Assembly: GCF_945956965.1 (NCBI RefSeq) | Contig: NZ_CAMFJS010000002.1 | Coordinates: forward strand, 248,001-312,000 | DNA from: an uncultured Roseateles sp. | GTDB lineage: Bacteria; Pseudomonadota; Gammaproteobacteria; Burkholderiales; Burkholderiaceae_C | DNA length: 64,000 bases | Direction of reading: 5' to 3' | Program-made: the position numbers and the translations under genes | In this document: positions 28,414 through 40,328 of the stretch, in pieces | Layout: the number at the start of each line of letters is the position of its first letter | Position numbering within the stretch: the stretch's first letter is position 1 | Notes under the pieces: model-generated | The model's database searches: none | Told to the model about the DNA's origin: nothing | Seen by the model: only the letters and a program-made list of their open reading frames with translations

Positions 28414-29567
28414 TGAGGAACCGAAGCGGGCCGCCGTCGCTGCAGCAGCAAAAACTGCAGCAGCAGCGGCCCGTGAGCTTGACGGCCATGCGCCTGCGCG
28501 GCAGCGCAGCCGAGTTGCGCGCCTTGCTGCGCCGCTGGTCCGGCTTTGTGCTGGTGGTGGCCATGGTGCTGGGCCCGTTTTTCACCACCTTGATCGGCTG
28601 GCCGGCCTTGCCCTTGTTCTGGGCGGTTCAGCAAGCGCCACAAGGCGCGGGCCTGGCGCTGCTGGCTATTTACTCGCACGCCTTGCCTGCCGCTCTGCTG
28701 TGTTGGGCGCTGCGCGAGCAACTGCTGCCCGCACGCTGGTTGCCGGCCGAGGCCAGCCTGCCGCTGAGTGGGCGCCAGCGCCTAGTCGCCGATTTGGCCG
28801 TGCTGGCCTTGGCGCAAGCGCCTTGGCTGCTGCTCAATCTCATTTCCATGCTGGCGTGGCGGCGCGACAGTCCTGCCTGGATGCAAGGCCTGTGGCTGGG
28901 TGTGCTGGCCGGCTTTGCCGCCTCGCTGCTGATCTCCAGCGCCCTGGGCGTGCTGGCGCTGCACTGGCAGCGGCGCCGCCCGGTGGTGCCTGCCCGCCGT
29001 GCCCCGCGCATGGCTGCTCCCGACGCTAGCTCGGCTTCGCCCCAACCCTTGCTCGCCAAGCGCTCACCCTGGTTCAGCCTGCTGTGGCTGCCGTTGTGGC
29101 GCGGCCCGGCGCGGGCGGTGTTGTGGGCCTGGCTGCTGGCGCTGCTTTCGCCTTGGCTGAGCTTGCTGCTGGCCTGGCATTGGCCGCAGCAGGCCTCCTG
29201 GGCCCTGGCTTTGTTCACCTTGCTGGTGATGGGTTGGACGGCGCGCCTGCACAGCCTGGCCCAGCGTTGCTTCGGCCCACTGCGCCAAGCCAGCCAGTTG
29301 CTGCCCATCGCCGACACGGCTTGGGCCTGGCGTTTGGCCGTGTTGAGTCTCTTGCCCGCCTTCTTGGCTTGGCTGGCCTTGGCTGGCTTGCTGATGGCCG
29401 GGCCCTGGCTCTTGGCGCCGCGCGCCACGCCGCTGTTCATGTTGCTGGGCTTGCTGGCGCCGACGTTGGCGATTGCCTTTGATGGCGGCGGCGCGGAGCT
29501 GCGCGCCGCGCGCTGGCTCTTGTGCTGGGCCGTGTGGGTGGCCGCCGCCAGCGAGGTGTTGATGTGA
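28413..29567 (+). CDS. Unrecognised polytopic membrane protein, probable ABC permease partner
   Basis: 384 aa from the ATG at 28413, which overlaps the cyclophilin stop (TAATG). Very rich in Leu, Ala and Trp, with roughly eight to ten hydrophobic segments (for example WSGFVLVVAMVLGPFFTTLIG near residue 43, and LVADLAVLALAQAPWLLLNLI). A soluble loop with basic/Pro/Ala residues lies near 195-225. I do not recognise the family. Because an ABC ATPase gene follows 31 bp later, it is probably the membrane subunit of that transporter. Confidence 0.72.
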   Translation: MRNRSGPPSLQQQKLQQQRPVSLTAMRLRGSAAELRALLRRWSGFVLVVAMVLGPFFTTLIGWPALPLFWAVQQAPQGAGLALLAIYSHALPAALLCWALREQLLPARWLPAEASLPLSGRQRLVADLAVLALAQAPWLLLNLISMLAWRRDSPAWMQGLWLGVLAGFAASLLISSALGVLALHWQRRRPVVPARRAPRMAAPDASSASPQPLLAKRSPWFSLLWLPLWRGPARAVLWAWLLALLSPWLSLLLAWHWPQQASWALALFTLLVMGWTARLHSLAQRCFGPLRQASQLLPIADTAWAWRLAVLSLLPAFLAWLALAGLLMAGPWLLAPRATPLFMLLGLLAPTLAIAFDGGGAELRAARWLLCWAVWVAAASEVLM

Positions 29568-29598
29568 TGAAAAAACCAGAAGCGAAAAAGAGCGCCGC

Positions 29599-30222
29599 AT
29601 GAGTATCGAAGCGAACTTCTTGCACTGCGAGGCGCTCAGCTTTGCCTATGCCGAACAGCGCCGCGTGGTTGACCTGTGGACCCAAACCCTGGCGCCCGGC
29701 CTGTGCTGGCTGCGCGGCGCCAACGGCACGGGCAAATCAACCCGTTTGAAGTTGCTGGCCGGCGCCCTCGCGCCGCAGTACGGCACGGTGCGCTTGCAAG
29801 GCCTGGACCTGCAGGCGCAGCCGCTGGACTATCGCCGCCAGGTCAGCTGGGTGGGCGCCGAGCCGCCGCCCTTCGAGCATCTGAACCCGGCCGAGCGCTT
29901 TGCCTTTCTGGCCGGGCTTTACCCCCGCGCCGATGCGGCGCAGTGGCAGGCCCATGTGGACGGCTTCGGCCTGAGGCCGTTTTTGCATCAGCCCCTGAGC
30001 CAGCTGTCCACCGGCACCCAGCACAAGGCAGCCCTGGCGGCGGCGCTGGCTTTGCAAACGCCCTTGCTCTTGCTGGACGAGCCGCTGAACGCACTGGATG
30101 CGCAGTCGCTCAGCTATCTGCGCGCACGTATGGCTGAGGCGGCGCTGGCCCGCGATCGCCTCTGGCTGGTGGTCAGCCACGAGGATCTTGGCGTGCCGCC
30201 CAGCGCATGTCTTGACCTGTAG
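29599..30222 (+). CDS. Small ABC transporter ATP-binding protein
   Basis: 207-aa stand-alone ATPase. Walker A is GANGTGKST at about 40-48 and Walker B LLLLDEP near 154-160. The H-loop is VVSHED. The signature is LSTGTQHKAAL, where the usual Gln of LSGGQ is Thr. Size and layout recall CcmA-like short exporters, but the partner is not a CcmB. It is the last gene of the cyclophilin/membrane-protein/ATPase cluster. The substrate is unknown. Confidence 0.82.
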   Translation: MSIEANFLHCEALSFAYAEQRRVVDLWTQTLAPGLCWLRGANGTGKSTRLKLLAGALAPQYGTVRLQGLDLQAQPLDYRRQVSWVGAEPPPFEHLNPAERFAFLAGLYPRADAAQWQAHVDGFGLRPFLHQPLSQLSTGTQHKAALAAALALQTPLLLLDEPLNALDAQSLSYLRARMAEAALARDRLWLVVSHEDLGVPPSACLDL

Positions 30223-30297
30223 CAAGGCGCAGCGCGGCGCTGGCGCATAACCTAGCGGGTTGCTTGCCCTTTGCTTGCCACCTTCTCGGCCACTGCC

Positions 30298-31689
30298 ATG
30301 AATCAGCCCCTCACCACCCCCGCAGTGCCCACCCTGCGTGCCCCCGAACTGTTGCTGCCCGCCGGCGATCTGGAGCGCATGCGCGCCGCCTTCGACTTCG
30401 GCGCCGACGCGGTGTACGCGGGCCAGCCGCGCTATTCCCTGCGCGCGCGCAATAACGACTTCAAGCTGGAGAACCTCAAGACCGGCATTGCCGAGGCCCA
30501 TGCGCGTGGCAAGAAGTTCCTGGTCGCCAGCAATATCCTGCCGCACAACGGCAAGCTGAAGAACTATCTGGCCGATATGGCGCCGGTGGTGGAGATGGCC
30601 CCTGACGCCCTCATCATGGCCGACCCCGGCCTGATCATGATGGTGCGCGAGCGCTGGCCCGACTTGCCGGTGCACCTCTCGGTGCAGGCCAATACGGTCA
30701 ACTACGCGGGCGTGAAGTTCTGGCAGAAGCTGGGGCTCAAGCGCATCATCTTGTCGCGCGAGCTGAGCCTGGACGAAGTGGCGCAGATTCGCCAGGAATG
30801 CCCGGACATCGAGCTGGAAGTTTTCGTTCACGGCGCGCTGTGCATTGCCTATTCGGGCCGCTGCCTGCTCTCGGGCTATTTCAATCATCGCGACGCCAAC
30901 CAGGGCACCTGCACCAATGCCTGCCGCTGGGACTACAAGCTGGGTGATGCCTTCGAGGACGAGGCCGGCCAGGCGCAAGAGGCGCAAAAGATCAATTTCG
31001 ACTTCCGCAAGGCGGCCGAGCTCGCCGACCAGAGCTTTGCCGCCGCCGGTGGCACGAGCCGCCACCCGGCGGCCGATCAGGTCTATCTGATCGAGGAGTC
31101 GCAGCGCCCGGGTGAGCTGATGCCCATCATGGAAGACGAGCACGGCACTTACATCATGAACTCCAAGGACTTGCGTGCGGTTGAGCATGTGCAGCGCCTG
31201 GTGGAGATTGGTGTGGATTCGCTCAAGATCGAAGGCCGCACCAAGAGCCGCTACTACGTCTCGCGCGCCGCCCAGGTCTACCGCCGCGCCATCGACGACG
31301 CGGTGGCCGGCCGCGCTTTTGACCCCAGCTTGCTGGCCGAGCTGGACGGCTTGTCCAACCGGGGCTACACCTCGGGCTTTTATCAGCGCCACCGCAGCCA
31401 AGACACGCAGAACTATCTGGACGGCCATTCCAAGGCACGGCGCAGCCAGTTCGTCGGCGAAGTGCGCAGCGTGGATGCCCAGGGCTGGGCCGATATCGAG
31501 GTGAAGAACCGCTTCGAAGTGGGCGACCGCCTGGAAATCATCCACCCCAGCGGTAATGTGATCGTGGACGTAACCCAGCTGCGCGGCAAGCTGGGCGAGC
31601 CGGTCAGCCAAGCCGCAGGCAATGGCGTGGTGGTGAGCATGCCGCTGGAAGCGCGCTTCGAAGGGGCTTTGATGGCGCGCTTGCTCTAA
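30298..31689 (+). CDS. trhP: tRNA 5-hydroxyuridine modification protein TrhP (YegQ, U32 family)
   Basis: 463 aa from the ATG at 30298. U32 peptidase family with the segments [61 protein letters not shown] and [14 protein letters not shown]. The Cys residues in CLLSGY, GTCTNAC and HGALC fit an iron-sulfur cluster as in YegQ/TrhP, which with TrhO makes 5-hydroxyuridine at the tRNA wobble position from prephenate. The C-terminal domain with [16 protein letters not shown] is present. Length matches YegQ. Confidence 0.9.
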   Translation: MNQPLTTPAVPTLRAPELLLPAGDLERMRAAFDFGADAVYAGQPRYSLRARNNDFKLENLKTGIAEAHARGKKFLVASNILPHNGKLKNYLADMAPVVEMAPDALIMADPGLIMMVRERWPDLPVHLSVQANTVNYAGVKFWQKLGLKRIILSRELSLDEVAQIRQECPDIELEVFVHGALCIAYSGRCLLSGYFNHRDANQGTCTNACRWDYKLGDAFEDEAGQAQEAQKINFDFRKAAELADQSFAAAGGTSRHPAADQVYLIEESQRPGELMPIMEDEHGTYIMNSKDLRAVEHVQRLVEIGVDSLKIEGRTKSRYYVSRAAQVYRRAIDDAVAGRAFDPSLLAELDGLSNRGYTSGFYQRHRSQDTQNYLDGHSKARRSQFVGEVRSVDAQGWADIEVKNRFEVGDRLEIIHPSGNVIVDVTQLRGKLGEPVSQAAGNGVVVSMPLEARFEGALMARLL

Positions 31690-31763
31690 AGCTTGCTTTG
31701 CCGCATTGCGGTGTTAGATTGGTGCGCAGGTCCTCTCTCCTGACTACAGCGAAGGTGAAACCG

Positions 31764-32324
31764 ATGATGAAGCGTCTGTCCAACACATTGTTCTTCTCGG
31801 CCCTGGCCTTGGCCGCCGCGACGTCCAGCGCCCAGGCCGCTGAGTCGATGGCCGCGCCGGCCGATCTCAGCATCACCGTCAGCCAGGTCAACCCGGCCGG
31901 CGTGCTCAAGTCCCTGGGCACGGTGGCTGTCAGCCAGACGGCCTACGGCCTGGTGTTCACCCCCGATTTGCAAGGCCTGCCGCCCGGCGTGCATGGCTTC
32001 CACATCCACGAAAACGGCAGTTGCGATTCGGCCATGAAAGATGGTCAGCCCGTCGCCGGCCTGGCCGCAGGTGGTCATTACGACCCGCAGGGCAGCAAGA
32101 AGCATGGCAGCCCTTGGGGCGACGGCCATCTGGGTGACTTGCCCGGCTTGGTGGTGGATGCCGCTGGCAAAGCCAGTTATGCCGTGCTGGCGCCGCGCCT
32201 CAAACTGGCCGATATCAAGGGCCGCAGCCTGATGGTGCACGCCGGTGGTGACAACCATGCCGACCACCCCATGCCTTTGGGCGGCGGCGGGCAGCGCATG
32301 GCTTGCGGCGTGATCGCGAATTGA
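31764..32324 (+). CDS. sodC: Periplasmic Cu/Zn superoxide dismutase
   Basis: 186 aa from the first of two adjacent ATGs, with signal peptide ending SSAQA. Copper ligands are in [14 protein letters not shown], zinc ligands in AAGGHYDPQ and HLGDLPGL, and the last copper histidine in [21 protein letters not shown] carries the second disulfide cysteine. It dismutes superoxide in the periplasm. The gene is 74 bp after trhP and convergent with recG. Confidence 0.93.
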   Translation: MMKRLSNTLFFSALALAAATSSAQAAESMAAPADLSITVSQVNPAGVLKSLGTVAVSQTAYGLVFTPDLQGLPPGVHGFHIHENGSCDSAMKDGQPVAGLAAGGHYDPQGSKKHGSPWGDGHLGDLPGLVVDAAGKASYAVLAPRLKLADIKGRSLMVHAGGDNHADHPMPLGGGGQRMACGVIAN

Positions 32325-32331
32325 TGATCCG

Positions 32332-32346
32332 CTGAGCGGCGCTCAG
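32332..32346. terminator. Possible hairpin between sodC and recG
   Basis: CTGAGC, loop GGC, GCTCAG between two convergent stops. Only 6 bp and without a T-run; weak. Confidence 0.35.
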
Positions 32347-32357
32347 TTCACTCGACC

Positions 32358-34430
<2,073 letters not shown>

Positions 34431-34469
34431 TCTGCCGTGTGCGGAGCCCTTAGGCCTCAAGCTGGCCTG

Positions 34470-35036
34470 TTAGCGGAACTCGCGCGAGTACTGCAGCATC
34501 AGGCCAGCGTCACCCAGGGCGTGCACGGTCAGCGCGTCCTTGGGCGTGATTTGCCAGCCCAGCGAGACCAGCAAGCCGGGCGAGATGCCGCGGTAGTTGA
34601 AGGGCACTTTGTCCTTGTACTGGCCGCGGTAACCCCACAGCACGCCGGCCGACCATTGGGCGAAGTACTCGTTCGAGGTCCAGCCCCACAGGCCGGGGTA
34701 GCGCTTGCCGACGTAGACGTAAGCGCTGTCTTGACCGAAGGAGTTGCTGAAGTAGGAGGCGCCAGCCAACCAGTCGGTGGCGTCCCATTGCTTCTCGACG
34801 CCCACGGCCCACACCCAGCGGTGCTCAGGGCTGGGGTGGAAATGCAAGGTGTAGGGCGAGCCCGCGAAGCGCCAATGCGAGGGGCCGCTGAAGCGGCCGC
34901 CAAAGCTGTAGTCGCTGGCGCTGGAATCGCTGGCATCATCAGCGGCCTGAGCCGCCATTCCCGAGCCCAGCGCTAAGGCAGCGCACAAGGCCGCTGCGGC
35001 GGTTCGGAGACTATTTGATGTTGAGGACACCCGCAT
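34470..35036 (-). CDS. Conserved betaproteobacterial outer-membrane barrel-like protein
   Basis: 188 aa from the ATG at 35036 (longer starts at 35063 or 35072 are possible). The signal peptide is AAAALCAALALGSGMAAQA. The mature protein has alternating aromatic beta-strand patterns (HRWVWAVGVEKQWD, WLAGASYFSNSFGQDSAYVYVG, SAGVLWGYRGQYKDKVPF) and ends with aromatic-hydrophobic residues, as outer-membrane barrels do. It resembles a conserved unnamed family in Bordetella/Burkholderia; function unknown. Its start is next to that of the divergent hydrolase. Confidence 0.68.
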   Translation of the reverse strand: MRVSSTSNSLRTAAAALCAALALGSGMAAQAADDASDSSASDYSFGGRFSGPSHWRFAGSPYTLHFHPSPEHRWVWAVGVEKQWDATDWLAGASYFSNSFGQDSAYVYVGKRYPGLWGWTSNEYFAQWSAGVLWGYRGQYKDKVPFNYRGISPGLLVSLGWQITPKDALTVHALGDAGLMLQYSREFR

Positions 35037-35061
35037 AGATATGGACGACAAAGGCAATTTC

Positions 35062-35976
35062 ATGGCGCGCATTATGGCGGCGGGAATCGCAAGGCCTGTG
35101 ACAGGGCTTGCGCGGGGCCTGATTCTGGCTGTGGCGGCAACCTCTGTTCTGAGCGGCTGCGCCTGGTGGGACGCCAAGCAACGCGAGCTGGCCCTGCGCC
35201 CCTCGCCGGGCCGCCCGGCGGCCTTTGCCGAAGACGGCGCGGGCCTGCGCCCGGGCGACCAGCGTTGGTTAACGCCGGCGGCCAGCGATCCGCAGCAGAT
35301 GCTGGCGCTGTGGTGGCTGCCGCAAGTGGGCCAGCCCGAGGCGCCGACGCTGCTCTATCTGCACGGCACCCTACGCAATCTCTATGAAAACCTGCCCAAG
35401 ATCGAAGCCCTGCGCGCGGCCGGCTTCGCCATCCTGGCGGTGGACTATCGTGGCTGGGGCGATAGCGCGGCCATCATTCCCTCTGAAGCCACCATCGCAG
35501 CCGATGCGGCCCAGGCGTTTGCCGAACTGCAGCGCCGCCAGCCCGATCCGCGCAAGCGGGTGATCTTCGGCCACTCCATGGGGGGCGCGGCAGCGGTGCG
35601 TCTGGCCAGCGGTTTGCATCACGGCCAGGATTACGGTGCGCTGATTTTGGAATCCACCTTCACCAGCCTGCCCGATGTGGCGCGTGAGGTCGGCAATATC
35701 GGCGAGGTGGCCGCCGCCATCACTACGCTGGACTTCAACTCGGCGGGCCGAATCGGCAAGATCGACGCGCCCATCTGGATGCTGCACGGCAGCGCCGACA
35801 AGACCGTGCCGGTGCAATTGGGCCGGCGCTTGCGCAACGCGGCCGAGGCCGCTGGCCATGCGCCGGTGCGCTGGGTGGAGATTGCCGGTGGCTCACACAG
35901 CGGTTTGCACCGCGAGGCCCCCGGCATCTACCGGGAAGCCATGCGCAGTGCCATGAGTGGGCTGACTTCGCCCTGA
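35062..35976 (+). CDS. Alpha/beta hydrolase, lipoprotein
   Basis: 304 aa from the ATG at 35062, chosen because AAAGG lies 7 bases before it; an in-frame ATG at 35041 has a poorly spaced GAGGA. Signal GLILAVAATSVLSGC carries a lipobox. Hydrolase fold: LLYLHGTLRNLYEN (oxyanion-hole strand), FAILAVDYRGWGDS, nucleophile elbow FGHSMGG, acid in HGSADKTVP, His in GGSHSGLH. It resembles BEM46/ABHD13-like serine hydrolases; substrate unknown. Confidence 0.85.
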   Translation: MARIMAAGIARPVTGLARGLILAVAATSVLSGCAWWDAKQRELALRPSPGRPAAFAEDGAGLRPGDQRWLTPAASDPQQMLALWWLPQVGQPEAPTLLYLHGTLRNLYENLPKIEALRAAGFAILAVDYRGWGDSAAIIPSEATIAADAAQAFAELQRRQPDPRKRVIFGHSMGGAAAVRLASGLHHGQDYGALILESTFTSLPDVAREVGNIGEVAAAITTLDFNSAGRIGKIDAPIWMLHGSADKTVPVQLGRRLRNAAEAAGHAPVRWVEIAGGSHSGLHREAPGIYREAMRSAMSGLTSP

Positions 35977-36033
35977 ACCTAGCTCAGTGCGAGGCGAGGG
36001 CGAAGCGTCAGGCGCCGCCTCGGTGCATGGTGC

Positions 36034-36414
36034 TCAGGTCGGGGTGGGCACGCCGGCCATGCGGTCGTACTTCAGGAAGTACTGGCGGGCAAAGGCCAGC
36101 AATTGGTTCTCGGTCGGGTGATCCACGGTTTCATAGGCCACGATGGCTTTGGCGGCGTGCGGGCGATGCTTTTCAACATAGTGCTTGAAGTCGGCCTGGG
36201 CGGTGCTGGAGCCAACCACCAAGACTTCGGTGATGCCGTTCAGCGCATCCACCACTTCACCGAAGAACTCATGCTCGGTGCGCACCGCGCTGCCGCGCTG
36301 CTTGGTGTGGTGGGAATGGGCCTTGATCTTCTCGGCCTGCACATGCTCGGTGTCGAACTGCAAGACCTTGGCTTGTTGGTGATCGAGCCAAACGACGGCG
36401 TGGAAAGTGCTCAT
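36034..36414 (-). CDS. Conserved protein of the 'translational machinery protein' type
   Basis: 126 aa from the ATG at 36414 (MSTFHAVVWLDHQQAKVLQF). His-rich central part (KAHSHHTKQRGSAVRTEHEFF), then a Rossmann-like strand-helix (ITEVLVVGSSTAQADFKHYVEKHRP). Burkholderiales have similar proteins given the vague name translational machinery protein, with an eRF1/Pelota-like fold suggested; I have no evidence of function. It lies 108 bp after the DksA-like gene and may be co-transcribed. Confidence 0.7.
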   Translation of the reverse strand: MSTFHAVVWLDHQQAKVLQFDTEHVQAEKIKAHSHHTKQRGSAVRTEHEFFGEVVDALNGITEVLVVGSSTAQADFKHYVEKHRPHAAKAIVAYETVDHPTENQLLAFARQYFLKYDRMAGVPTPT

Positions 36415-36522
36415 AGCGCGAATGCCTTTATGGGTTGAAGTGATAGGTAAAGCGTTGAAAGAGGGGCTGATGACCTCGTCTGCTGTTGCCGCGCCAGCGC
36501 TCAAGTAGCTGGCGCTTCAAGC

Positions 36523-36921
36523 TCACAAGCTGTGCGAGCGCAACGCACCGTGGCTTTGCTCTTGCTTGGCCTGGCAGTCAATGCAGCGCAGCACGGCCGG
36601 GTTGAGCTTGAGGCGGTCAAAAGCGATGGCCGCGCCGCAGTCGCCGCACAGGCCGAACTCGGGGTCGTGCACCCGCAGCAGGGCTTCGTTGACCTGACGC
36701 AGGGCTTCAAGCGCCTGGTCGCTGCGGGCCAGGTCAACCTCGCGGTCGGCTTGGTGGGCTTGTTCGCCGTCCACGACTTGCAGCAATTCTTCGCGGGCAT
36801 GTTCCACGCGGCCCTGCGTGCCGAGCTGGTTGCTCAACTCCTGCTCCAGGGATTGCTGGCGCAGTTTCAGGGCGGCTTCCAGCAGGGCTTGTTGCCCCGA
36901 GGTGAGATGGTGTTTGCTCAT
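36523..36921 (-). CDS. TraR/DksA family zinc-finger protein
   Basis: 132 aa: an N-terminal coiled coil (about residues 5-80, Gln/Glu/Ala/Leu-rich) followed by a C4 zinc finger CGDCG...CIDC (Cys-x2-Cys, 17 residues, Cys-x2-Cys) near residues 92-116. DksA-type proteins insert the coiled coil into the RNA polymerase secondary channel. The coiled-coil tip lacks an obvious DxxDxA motif of DksA, so it is probably a paralogue. AAGGAG lies 10 bases before the ATG. Confidence 0.87.
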   Translation of the reverse strand: MSKHHLTSGQQALLEAALKLRQQSLEQELSNQLGTQGRVEHAREELLQVVDGEQAHQADREVDLARSDQALEALRQVNEALLRVHDPEFGLCGDCGAAIAFDRLKLNPAVLRCIDCQAKQEQSHGALRSHSL

Positions 36922-37097
36922 AAGCTGTGATCTCCTTGGAACTCATGCTCGCACCGGGCGGGGACGGCTACCTTGATCGGCGTCAACTTTTGCTGCTCGC
37001 CCGCTGCTGGCCGCCGCATGAGGCACCTGAGGCGCGGCATGGGAAAATCCACCTTCCTTTTTTGCTTGGTACGGGTCCGTCCGGCCCTCAACACACA

Positions 37098-38141
37098 ATG
37101 TCTCCTCGTCAATACAGCGTCAGTGACTTCGACTTCGAACTCCCCCCGGAGCTGATCGCCCAACACCCCGCCGCCGAACGCAGCGCCTCGCGCCTGCTGG
37201 ATGGCCGCCATGCCACTGCGGTGGACCGCATCTTTCGTGAACTGCCCGACTTGCTCGCCCCCGGCGACCTGCTGGTGTTCAACAACACCCGCGTCATCAA
37301 GGCCAGGATTTATGGCCAGAAGGCCACCGGCGGCAGCGTCGAAGGCCTGATCGAGCGGGTGATTGCCGGCACGAATGAAGTCTGGGCCCATCTGCGCGCC
37401 AGCAAGTCGCCCAAGCCGGGCAGCTGGGTGCGCTTCAACGACGCCTTTGATGCCGAAGTGCTGGGCCGCTGCGGGCCCGATAACGGCATGTTCCATCTGC
37501 GCTTCCCCAGCGACCCCTTCGCGCTGCTGGAGCAACACGGCCATGTGCCGCTGCCGCCCTATATCGAGCATGCCGATGAAGCCGACGATGTGCGGCGTTA
37601 TCAGACCGTGTTCGCCAAAGAGCCTGGCGCGGTGGCCGCGCCCACGGCCGCCCTGCATTTCGACGAGGCCTTGCTGGCCCGCATGGCGGCGCGCGGCGTG
37701 GCCACGGCGCATGTGACCTTGCATGTGGGCGCGGGCACCTTCCAGCCGGTGCGGGTGGAGCAACTCAGCGATCACAAAATGCACAGCGAATGGTTTGAGG
37801 TCAGCGCCGAAACGGTGGCGGCCATCGCCGCCTGCAAGGCCCGTGGCGGCCGCGTGGTGGCGGTGGGCACAACGACCTTGCGCGCGCTCGAATCCGCCGC
37901 GCAAGGCGGTGAGTTGCAAGCCGGCGCGCGTGAAACCGCCATCTTCATCACCCCCGGCTTCCAGTTCCGTGTGGTTGACAGCCTGGTCACCAACTTCCAC
38001 CTGCCCAAGAGCACTTTGATGATGTTGGTCAGTGCTTTTGCCGGTTATGAGCCCATCATGGCGCTGTACCGCCACGCCATCGCCCATCAGTACCGCTTCT
38101 TCAGCTACGGCGACGCCATGCTTTTGCAGCGGGCGGACTGA
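37098..38141 (+). CDS. queA: S-adenosylmethionine:tRNA ribosyltransferase-isomerase
   Basis: Makes epoxyqueuosine in tRNA by transferring ribose from AdoMet to preQ1. 347 aa from the ATG at 37098 ([22 protein letters not shown]); the upstream open frame is not family-like. Blocks: [79 protein letters not shown] and [17 protein letters not shown] are all present. Divergent from the DksA-like gene. Confidence 0.95.
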   Translation: MSPRQYSVSDFDFELPPELIAQHPAAERSASRLLDGRHATAVDRIFRELPDLLAPGDLLVFNNTRVIKARIYGQKATGGSVEGLIERVIAGTNEVWAHLRASKSPKPGSWVRFNDAFDAEVLGRCGPDNGMFHLRFPSDPFALLEQHGHVPLPPYIEHADEADDVRRYQTVFAKEPGAVAAPTAALHFDEALLARMAARGVATAHVTLHVGAGTFQPVRVEQLSDHKMHSEWFEVSAETVAAIAACKARGGRVVAVGTTTLRALESAAQGGELQAGARETAIFITPGFQFRVVDSLVTNFHLPKSTLMMLVSAFAGYEPIMALYRHAIAHQYRFFSYGDAMLLQRAD

Positions 38142-38193
38142 GTCTCTCCTAAGATGCGGGGCCAAAAGGCCGTGTTTCTCAGGGAGGCCGCCG

Positions 38194-38958
38194 ATGTCGA
38201 ATTTGGGTTCGCCGGGCGTGATCCGTTCAAGACGCCATGTCGTCAGCCTGGGCCTGCTGGGGCTCGGGCTGCTGCATGGGCTGCCCCTGCTGGCGCAGGC
38301 TGAGCCGATCCGCGTGGTCGGCAGCGCCGATCCGCCGTATCGCGTCTTCGGCCCGGGCGGTGCCTCGGGTCTTTACTTTGAGCTCATGGCTGAGGCTGCG
38401 CGTCGACTGGGCTGGCCCTTGAGCTTCATCGAGGCCCCCTCGGCACGGGCCTTCAAAATGATGGAGGCCGGTGAGGCCGATGTGATGCTGGGCCCCTTGT
38501 TGACGAGCGAGCGGCAGCGCTTTCTGAGCTATAGCCGGGTGCAACTGCCGGCAGAGGACAAGGTCTTCTATGCCAGGCCGGAGGCGCCGCCCTTGCGCAG
38601 CCTGGCGGATCTGACGGGCCGCTTGATCGGCGTGCACCGTGGCAAGCGCTATGGCGCGGCATTTGACGAGCTCCAGCATCTGCGCCTGCAACAGCTCAAC
38701 GACTACGGCGTGGCCCTGGAAATGGTGGCCTTGGGGCGGTTGGACCTGGCCGTCATGCCCGAACGCCAGGGCGATCTGCTGCTGCGCCAGCGGCAGCTCA
38801 AACTGCGCAAGCAGCCGCTGCGCCTGGCGGGCGAGACGCCGTATCTGGTGCTGTCCCTGCGCTCGCCCTGGCTGGCGCGCCAGGCTGAACTGGAGCGCGC
38901 ATTTCAGACCCTGCGCGAGGACGGCAGCTGGCAGCGCATCGTTGCGGCCTACAGCTGA
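38194..38958 (+). CDS. Orphan extracellular solute-binding protein, family 3
   Basis: 254 aa from the ATG at 38194, with AGGGAGG at 6 bases. It starts with a basic stretch and signal ([21 protein letters not shown]). Mature: [60 protein letters not shown], and a C-terminal W-x-x-I end. This is the SBP_bac_3 fold. As with the protein at 4378, no transporter genes are adjacent, so the partner is unknown. Confidence 0.8.
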   Translation: MSNLGSPGVIRSRRHVVSLGLLGLGLLHGLPLLAQAEPIRVVGSADPPYRVFGPGGASGLYFELMAEAARRLGWPLSFIEAPSARAFKMMEAGEADVMLGPLLTSERQRFLSYSRVQLPAEDKVFYARPEAPPLRSLADLTGRLIGVHRGKRYGAAFDELQHLRLQQLNDYGVALEMVALGRLDLAVMPERQGDLLLRQRQLKLRKQPLRLAGETPYLVLSLRSPWLARQAELERAFQTLREDGSWQRIVAAYS

Positions 38959-39046
38959 ATGCGCCCCCTCGTGGGGCGGGTCAGGGCTTTTTGTTGCCAA
39001 GCCGGTCGATAATGGGGCTAAACCTTCAGCCCGGAGCACCCGAACC

Positions 39047-40234
39047 ATGTTCAAGCACGTTGACGCCTACGCCGGCGACCCGATCCTGAGCCTCAACGAG
39101 GCGTTTCAAAAAGATCCTCGCCCGGGCAAGATCAATCTGTCCATCGGCATCTATTTCGACGATGACGGCCGCATCCCCATGCTGGACTCGGTCCGCAAAG
39201 CCGAGCTGGCCGTGGTGGCCGAGGCTGGCGCGCGCCCCTATCTGCCGATGGAAGGCGCGGCCAATTTCCGCAGCGCGGTGCAAGCCCTGTTGTTCGGCGA
39301 AGCCAATCCGGTGCGTGAGCGCACCGTCACCATCCAGAGCGTGGGTTCCAGCGGCGGCCTGAAGGTGGGCGCGGACTTCATCCACCGCTACTTCCCCGAC
39401 AGCGCCATCTACGTCTCCGACCCGACCTGGGACAACCACCGCGCTGTCTTCGAAGGCGCCGGCATCGAGGTCAAGACCTACCCCTACTACGACCCCGCCA
39501 GCGGCGGCGTGCGTTTTGCCGAGTTGCTGGCCGCCATCCAGGTCCTGCCGGCCAAGAGCGTGGTGCTGCTGCACGCCTGCTGCCACAACCCGACCGGCGT
39601 GGACCTGACGCCCTCGCAGTGGGATGAGCTGATCCCGGTGCTGAAGGCGCGTGAGTTGCTGCCCTTCCTGGACCTGGCCTATCAAGGCTATGGTGAAGGC
39701 ATCGAGGAAGACGCTTTCGCCATCCGCGCCATGGCCGATGCGGGCCTGAGCTTCTTCGTCGCCAACAGCTTCTCTAAGAGCATGAGCCTTTACGGCGAGC
39801 GCTGCGGTGCGCTGAGCGTGGTCTGCCCCGACGCGGCCCAAGCCGCCAATGTGCTGGGCCAGATGAAGTTTCTGATCCGCCGCAACTACTCCAACCCGCC
39901 CATGCACGGCGGCCAAATCGTTGCCCGCGTGCTGAGCGACCCGGCCCTGCGCAGCCTGTGGGAAGGCGAAGTGACCGAGATGCGCGAGCGCATCCACGCC
40001 ATGCGCAATGCCTTGTACGAGGTGCTGACGGCCAAGCTGCCGGGCCGCAACTTCGACTACTTCCTGACCCAGCGCGGCATGTTCAGCTACACCGGCCTGA
40101 GCGCCGAGCAGGTGGACCGCCTGAAGGACGAGTTCGGCGTCTACATCCTGCGCTCGGGTCGCATGTGCATCGCCGGCTTGAACAACAAGAACGTCGAAGC
40201 CACGGCCGCCGCCATGGCCGCGGTGCTGAGCTGA
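39047..40234 (+). CDS. tyrB: Aromatic amino acid / aspartate aminotransferase (TyrB-like)
   Basis: 395-aa class I PLP aminotransferase. N-terminus [26 protein letters not shown] is characteristic of TyrB/AspC. PLP contacts: [21 protein letters not shown], and the Schiff-base lysine Lys244 in [14 protein letters not shown]. The substrate-binding arginine is in [12 protein letters not shown]. Proteins of this kind use aromatic amino acids or aspartate; TyrB is favoured by the overall pattern, but AspC function is not excluded. 88 bp after the binding-protein gene. Confidence 0.9.
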   Translation: MFKHVDAYAGDPILSLNEAFQKDPRPGKINLSIGIYFDDDGRIPMLDSVRKAELAVVAEAGARPYLPMEGAANFRSAVQALLFGEANPVRERTVTIQSVGSSGGLKVGADFIHRYFPDSAIYVSDPTWDNHRAVFEGAGIEVKTYPYYDPASGGVRFAELLAAIQVLPAKSVVLLHACCHNPTGVDLTPSQWDELIPVLKARELLPFLDLAYQGYGEGIEEDAFAIRAMADAGLSFFVANSFSKSMSLYGERCGALSVVCPDAAQAANVLGQMKFLIRRNYSNPPMHGGQIVARVLSDPALRSLWEGEVTEMRERIHAMRNALYEVLTAKLPGRNFDYFLTQRGMFSYTGLSAEQVDRLKDEFGVYILRSGRMCIAGLNNKNVEATAAAMAAVLS

Positions 40235-40328
40235 GCCAGGCATAGCGCCGGCCTCGTGATCCTTTGCGCTTGAAGCCCAGCCTGCCCAGGCTTGCTGGCC
40301 TTCGCCCGGCTTGGCGGCTGGTGTGACT

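Noticed and set aside
29737..31611. Long minus-strand frame opposite trhP
   Set aside because: Shadow of trhP and the ATPase gene; no family features.
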